DNA of 33,274 bases, from positions 1 to 33,274 of the IMG/VR virus record IMGVR_UViG_3300022602_000274, one strand, 5' to 3'. Source of the DNA: a virus. Of this stretch, positions 29,221-33,274 are shown one piece after another (the first letter of the stretch is position 1; the number at the start of each line of letters is the position of its first letter). The translations under genes and the position numbers were made by a program. The notes beneath the pieces were generated by a model that saw only the letters and a program-made list of their open reading frames with translations, ran no database searches and had not been told where the DNA came from.

Positions 29221-30503
29221 TGCAATTTATCGATGTTGATTCTCACTATTTCCCCGCGGATTGTTACAAAAAACTACCAGAACCATTCAAGAGTTTAGCA
29301 CCACAATTCCATTGGAAGTCATATTCAGAGAAACCTGCCTGGTGGGACATGACCTACGGCGTTCCTACAGCCAGAGACGATGGTGCTACTACAAAAAAAG
29401 TGTATGACTGGGAAAATTTTAAACACTCAAGGTTTGTATGCGATGACAACGGATATCATGACATTGATATATTTCCTGGTGGTGTGTCAAGATATCTTGA
29501 TTCTGTTCGAGTTGGGTTAGAGAAAAAATTACCATTCAGCAAGGATTACGGTGGACCGCACAGAGGTAGTTTAAGATATTCTGAACCCGGAGCTGTGGAT
29601 TTAGAAGCAAGAAAATCCGCCATAGCCGCACTGGGAGTTCATAAAAATGTCCTGGTTCCTTACAATTACATGCTAGGGCTAACCTACAGAATAAACTATG
29701 AACTGGCCGTGGCCATGGCTGACGCATACAATTCAACGGTACAAGAAGATTGCCAAGGTCAAGAACAATTTTGGCCATTGATTTGGATTCCAGCACAAAA
29801 TCCAAATGTCAGTCAAAATTTGCAAATGATTGAACAGGGAATACAGCGTGGTGCTGTGGGTGTAATGCTGGGCGAACACTTTACTTCAGTCAGTCATTGT
29901 CTAGGCCAAGCCTGGGGTACCTGTAGTTGGATGGAACCTGTGTGGGCACATGCTGACCAACACCAATATCCTATTTTCTTTCATATCAATGACTGCTGGT
30001 ACGACAATTTAAAATATTTAAAAACCACAGACCCGGCCATAGTGGCCAACTGGTACAAGGTACACGAAAAACTAATACCCCTGATCAAACACAGCGATGA
30101 TCCCTTGCAAGGATTGTATGAATTGAGTTTTGCCAGTTTGATTACCGAAGGTGTGCTGGATAGATATCCAAACTTGCGGCTGACCTGGCAGGAAAAAGGA
30201 ATACATTGGGTCTTGCCTTTGTTGAACAAGTTATCCGAACTGCTCGGACGTGACTGCACACAATATTTAAAAAATTGGAGTTTTGGAATACAGCCTGAAT
30301 GGCCCAACTTTGATACCGACGCCAAAGCCATTGGCTATGATCGTTTGTTGTTCTGTACCGATTATCCACACTACGATCCTGCTGGCAAAAATCAAGAAAA
30401 AGATGTGGCAATGGTAGTGGCCATGGACATTGAACAGATCAACAAAGAAAAAATGGCCGGCTTGAATGCGGCTCGATTGTTTGACAAAACAAATTTTAAA
30501 TAA
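29220..30503 (+). CDS. Amidohydrolase-2 family metal-dependent hydrolase
   Basis: 427 residues with the TIM-barrel plan of the Amidohydro_2 family (decarboxylases and hydrolases such as ACMSD-like enzymes). Metal-site landmarks: FIDVDSHYF (D5-x-D7-x-H9) at the start of strand 1, FFHIND with H255, and FCTDYPHYD with D381 and H384 near the end, then NAARLFD, which is typical of the family. QRGAVGVMLGEH and LPLIWIPAQNP mark intermediate strands. The substrate is unknown. Such genes are unexpected in phages. It lies between small phage genes and the sugar-nucleotide genes. Intact and full length. Confidence 0.75.
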   Translation: MQFIDVDSHYFPADCYKKLPEPFKSLAPQFHWKSYSEKPAWWDMTYGVPTARDDGATTKKVYDWENFKHSRFVCDDNGYHDIDIFPGGVSRYLDSVRVGLEKKLPFSKDYGGPHRGSLRYSEPGAVDLEARKSAIAALGVHKNVLVPYNYMLGLTYRINYELAVAMADAYNSTVQEDCQGQEQFWPLIWIPAQNPNVSQNLQMIEQGIQRGAVGVMLGEHFTSVSHCLGQAWGTCSWMEPVWAHADQHQYPIFFHINDCWYDNLKYLKTTDPAIVANWYKVHEKLIPLIKHSDDPLQGLYELSFASLITEGVLDRYPNLRLTWQEKGIHWVLPLLNKLSELLGRDCTQYLKNWSFGIQPEWPNFDTDAKAIGYDRLLFCTDYPHYDPAGKNQEKDVAMVVAMDIEQINKEKMAGLNAARLFDKTNFK

Positions 30504-30536
30504 TATACCAAATTTCTACTAGATTAACAGTATCTA

Positions 30537-30545
30537 TGCTATAAT
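30537..30545 (+). promoter_or_regulatory. Extended -10 promoter TGCTATAAT for the epimerase operon
   Basis: TATAAT at 30540-30545 is preceded by TG at the extended -10 position (30537-30538). No good -35 box is found at 16-18 bp. It lies in the 70-bp gap before galE and would give a leader of about 20 nt. Confidence 0.45.
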
Positions 30546-30573
30546 CTTACTAATATCAATTTAGAAAATATCA

Positions 30574-31539
30574 ATGAAAAAAATTATAGTAACCGGCGGA
30601 TGTGGTTATATTGGTAGCCATGTTGCACGAGCATTCAAGCAAAACGGCGATCAGGTCTTGATCATTGATCGGGTGTTACGATTACATACGCTAAAAGGTA
30701 TTGATGGATACCATATTGGCGACTTTGCCGATGATGCCAGTCTTGCTGCTATTTACGATTGGAATCCTGACGTTATTGTACATTGTGCCGGCACTAGCTT
30801 AGTCGGTCCCAGTATGACAGATCCAGGTGTTTACTATGACAACAATATCAGTAAAACCATAAAATTACTGAACTGGGTCAATAGATTTACAAAAAAACCC
30901 ATCATCATGTTTAGTTCAAGTGCGTCGGTATACGGTGAACCCGAGGCCTTGCCTATCCGTGAAACTGCTCGTGTACAACCTATCAGTCCCTACGGTCGTA
31001 CCAAGGCCATGACCGAAACCATACTCAAAGACTTCTGGGGTGCCTATGCCCTGCCCAGTACAATTTTTAGATATTTCAATGCGGCTGGTGCAGAACCTGT
31101 TGCCTTTGACCTTGGCCAAGAACCTGAGGCTACTCATATTGTTGCTCGTATCTTGGAGGCCAGTATCACAGGTCATGTGTTCAGTATCAATGGTGAAGAC
31201 TTTGATACTCCTGACGGCACTTGTATCCGTGACTATGTTCATGTGTGGGATATTGCCCGTGCTCATGTCATGGCCGCTGAACGACACTACACACAGGCTG
31301 GTGCTATACAGAGAATTTACAACTTGGGCACCAACCAAGGTGTCAGTAACAAGCAAATTGTAGACTATGTGGCTGAAAAATACGGCTTGATTCACGTCAA
31401 CTACGGACACAGACGCATGGGCGATCCGGCACAACTGGTAGCTGATGCTGAGTTGGTCGGAGTAGAGTTGGGATGGCGACCCGAGTACAGCGATATTGCT
31501 ACCATTATCGATTCAGCTTACAAGTGGTACACTCAATGA
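30574..31539 (+). CDS. galE: NAD-dependent sugar epimerase, GalE-like
   Basis: 321 residues of the extended SDR family. NAD-binding VTGGCGYIGSH (6-16; GxxGxxG at 8-14), SSSASVYGE (114-122) with the catalytic Ser, and SPYGRTKA with Y140-x3-K144. RYFNAAGAEP and the later GTCIRDYVHVWDIARAH match UDP-glucose 4-epimerases. It likely interconverts UDP-Glc and UDP-Gal or their N-acetyl forms to feed the glycosyltransferases. Slightly shorter than E. coli GalE (338). It is the first of three coupled genes; the next start overlaps its stop (ATGA). Confidence 0.85.
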   Translation: MKKIIVTGGCGYIGSHVARAFKQNGDQVLIIDRVLRLHTLKGIDGYHIGDFADDASLAAIYDWNPDVIVHCAGTSLVGPSMTDPGVYYDNNISKTIKLLNWVNRFTKKPIIMFSSSASVYGEPEALPIRETARVQPISPYGRTKAMTETILKDFWGAYALPSTIFRYFNAAGAEPVAFDLGQEPEATHIVARILEASITGHVFSINGEDFDTPDGTCIRDYVHVWDIARAHVMAAERHYTQAGAIQRIYNLGTNQGVSNKQIVDYVAEKYGLIHVNYGHRRMGDPAQLVADAELVGVELGWRPEYSDIATIIDSAYKWYTQ

Positions 31540-32120
31540 CATTTCAAACCCTGTTTGACTTTGAGGCCGCGCTAGCTGAATATACCGGTGCACCATATGT
31601 GGTAGTAACCGATGGGTGTACTCATGCTATAGAACTTTGCTTTAGATTAGACCGCATTACCTACACAGAATTCTCAGCCTTTACGTATCTAAGTATTCCA
31701 CAGCTGATGCAGGAACTTGGCGTCAGGTATGAACTAAAGACTGACTACTGGCAATCAGTGGGCCAATATCAGTTTGGGTACACCAATATCTGGGACAGCG
31801 CACTACTGCTGAAACCCAACATGTATCGTGCCGGACACAAGCAATGCCTGAGTTTTGGGCATGGTAAGCCACTCAGCATCGGCAAGGCCGGTGCCATCCT
31901 GCTGGATTCAGAATGGGAATATGAAGAACTGAGTCGCATGCGATCAGATGGTCGCGATCTACGTATCTCACCCTGGCAGGCGCAGGAGACCTTTGGCGAA
32001 GGCTATCACTACTGCCCTACCTTAGAAACATGTCAATTGGGTATAGAAAAATTACCCCTGGTCAACCCAGAACCTAAATATCACGAATACCCAGATTTAA
32101 GAAAATTGACGTTCAAATGA
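31536..32120 (+). CDS. Shortened DegT/DnrJ-like PLP aminotransferase
   Basis: 194 residues from ATG 31536, which overlaps the epimerase stop; the longer frame from 31473 runs inside galE. Sugar aminotransferases of this family are about 370 residues. Present: FEAALAEYTGAPYVVVTDGC (9-28) matching the FE..fA.y.G...v.v.SGT start, an Asp at NIWDSAL (D87) and SFGHGKPLSIGKAGAILL (106-123) with K111 at the PLP-lysine position. The C-terminal small domain is missing, so it may be a minimal or degenerate aminotransferase, or bind sugar-nucleotide without full catalysis. Its stop overlaps the next start. Confidence 0.6.
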   Translation: MTFQTLFDFEAALAEYTGAPYVVVTDGCTHAIELCFRLDRITYTEFSAFTYLSIPQLMQELGVRYELKTDYWQSVGQYQFGYTNIWDSALLLKPNMYRAGHKQCLSFGHGKPLSIGKAGAILLDSEWEYEELSRMRSDGRDLRISPWQAQETFGEGYHYCPTLETCQLGIEKLPLVNPEPKYHEYPDLRKLTFK

Positions 32121-32818
32121 AAATCCTAGTAAATGGTCCATCAGTTACACTAGGGCCCATTTCGTGGCCTGTGCAGTTAGAGAAAAAAATAGCCTGTGAA
32201 ATTGTAAATTTTTCTCGAGTTGGCTGTGGAAACAATTACATACACGATTCAACCATACTGGAAGTGACCCAAAGAAAATATGATCTTGTGGTCATTTCGT
32301 GGACCTATTTTTTTCGAAGAGATTTCAGAATCAAAACGCCAGGTGCTGTGCTACATGGTCTAGAACTTGAAGATCCGCACCTGCATAAAAATCCATATCT
32401 TGATAAATTTTGGTTTTTCCTGAGGCACACGCATCCACCCGGTGCCGATATTTCTACCTATACTGAGGACCTAGAAAGATATAATTCTGCACTTGATCTA
32501 TACAGCACCATGTATTCGGATGAACAAAGATTAGAGGAAACCCTGCTGAATATAATATCTCTGCAGTCAGTATTGAAAAATCTAAACATTCCTTATGTGT
32601 TTACATTCTACAAACCATTGTTGCATTTGAAGAAACTGCAATACCTGTATGACCAAATTGATTATGATCATGTACATGGTGTACATATTTGTCATTTGGC
32701 CAGACAAAACAACTGGGAAAGAGATCGGCATCCCGATACTCCTGCCCATATTGCCTATGCTGACACACTTTTAGAACATCCTGTTGTAAAAGATCTGTTG
32801 ACAACTACTTGTATATAA
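32117..32818 (+). CDS. SGNH-hydrolase-like protein
   Basis: 233 residues, start overlapping the previous stop (ATGA). Features of the SGNH/GDSL-like fold: MKILVNGPS as first strand with Ser9, VNFSRVGCGNNYI (GxxN-type block) at about 30-42, a strand LVVISWTYFF, and RDRHPDTPAHIAYAD (202-216), similar to the C-terminal Asp/His block. It may remove or add acyl groups on glycans. The first Ser block is not the full GDSL form, so catalytic activity is unsure. The promoter of folE overlaps its end. Confidence 0.55.
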   Translation: MKILVNGPSVTLGPISWPVQLEKKIACEIVNFSRVGCGNNYIHDSTILEVTQRKYDLVVISWTYFFRRDFRIKTPGAVLHGLELEDPHLHKNPYLDKFWFFLRHTHPPGADISTYTEDLERYNSALDLYSTMYSDEQRLEETLLNIISLQSVLKNLNIPYVFTFYKPLLHLKKLQYLYDQIDYDHVHGVHICHLARQNNWERDRHPDTPAHIAYADTLLEHPVVKDLLTTTCI

Positions 32819-32826
32819 TATACAAT
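32798..32826 (+). promoter_or_regulatory. Sigma70-like promoter TTGACA-N17-TACAAT for folE
   Basis: Perfect TTGACA (32798-32803), 17-bp spacer, TACAAT (32821-32826). The -35 lies inside the end of the SGNH-like gene. The leader carries CTCGGAG before ATG 32865. Confidence 0.7.
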
Positions 32827-32864
32827 ATTAACAAAGTCATCCACGACACTAACTCGGAGAATTG

Positions 32865-33274
32865 AATGCCTAAATACGCATCACCAGAAGAACAAAAAAT
32901 AGCAGATTTACTAGTAGACGAAGCACCATATCACCCAGGATATGAAGACGCCGCAATGAGCATGAGCGATAAAGGTTACAAAGAAGCTAACCTGGCTGAT
33001 GCTATTCGTTTTAATATGCGACGTAATAAGAAACGTTTCTGGGCCGGAGACAACATCAGTGAGTATGTAGTGGGTCACAGAGATGAACTGATTGCAGGTG
33101 CTACCAAGGCCTTTGAAGGTGTCCTGGATGCCTTGTTGATCGATAGAGAAACAGATCCAAACAGCCAAGGTACAGCACGTCGTCTTGCTAAAATGTATTT
33201 TAACGAAATAATGGGAGGTCGATATGATCCAGCACCTGATGCAACAGCTTTTCCAAATGATTCAGAAGATAGAT
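32865..33274 (+). CDS. folE: GTP cyclohydrolase I, 3'-truncated by the window edge
   Basis: 136 residues are visible and the frame is open to the right edge. GTP cyclohydrolase I converts GTP to 7,8-dihydroneopterin triphosphate, the first step of folate and of the queuosine/7-deazaguanine pathway. The diagnostic part is near the visible end: TARRLAKMYFNEIMGG, matching TPxRVAKMYxxEIFSG, then TAFPND. The first 70 residues (PEEQKIADLLVDEAP, KKRFWAGDNIS) are an N-terminal extension before the catalytic domain; the zinc ligands lie beyond the window. It has a near-consensus promoter. In a dpdA-bearing phage it most likely supplies precursor for DNA modification. Confidence 0.8.

Noticed and set aside
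1-33274. CRISPR array, insertion sequence, integrase or attachment site
   Set aside because: No spaced direct repeats, transposase or recombinase motifs, or terminal inverted repeats were seen on either strand.

Overview
The window looks like part of the genome of a tailed, T4-superfamily (myovirus-like) bacteriophage of an aquatic bacterium. The evidence is a complete family-B DNA polymerase of T4 gp43 type with a probable gp45-like sliding clamp and a DsbA-like late-transcription protein nearby, T4-like late promoter octamers (variants of TATAAATA) in the gene junctions, very compact one-direction gene packing with many ATGA stop/start overlaps, and many small genes without recognisable family. 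Base composition is moderately AT-rich by eye. The host cannot be named from this sequence. No integrase, transposase, tRNA or CRISPR array was seen. All genes but one are on the + strand.

Layout. 1-2.0 kb: the end of a GT-B glycosyltransferase, two tandem paralogous small proteins, a holin-like Gly-rich membrane protein and a small secreted peptide, closed by a terminator. 2.0-5.9 kb: a J-domain chaperone and a ClpA-like unfoldase behind a sigma70-type promoter, then an unknown gene. 5.9-15.2 kb: a late-type block with a GT-A glycosyltransferase, two beta-rich paralogs, an HxGH nucleotidyltransferase and a run of proteins whose N-termini resemble T4 capsid-targeting sequences (one of them an 894-residue multidomain protein), plus a Dps ferritin, an HExxH metalloprotease and a deaminase fusion. 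15.2-15.5 kb: a poorly coding, hairpin-rich interval. 15.5-22.2 kb: replication genes (DsbA-like, polymerase, clamp), interleaved with a methyltransferase, a sulfotransferase and a radical-SAM protein. 22.2-25.6 kb: a DpdA-type guanine transglycosylase, a YdcH-like protein, an unknown protein, a minus-strand 2OG-Fe(II) oxygenase and a QueD-like T-fold protein. 25.6-32.8 kb: small basic and acidic proteins, a second GT-B glycosyltransferase, a CDGSH iron-sulfur protein, an amidohydrolase, a GalE-like epimerase, a shortened DegT-like aminotransferase and an SGNH-like protein. 32.8 kb to the end: the start of folE (GTP cyclohydrolase I) behind a near-consensus promoter.

How the genes fit together. 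FolE, the QueD-like protein and DpdA suggest that the phage makes a 7-deazaguanine precursor and inserts it into its own DNA. The remaining pathway genes (queE, queC) would be expected past the right end of the window. The sugar genes (three glycosyltransferases, epimerase, aminotransferase, SGNH protein, sulfotransferase) probably serve decoration of a virion or host glycan. The CTS-like cluster suggests a set of proteins packaged inside the head and trimmed by the prohead protease. Six sigma70-like promoters with an identical 17-bp spacer stand before dnaJ, dsbA, the polymerase, the clamp, the QueD-like gene and folE. A hairpin beside the polymerase ribosome-binding site resembles the T4 gene 43 translational operator.
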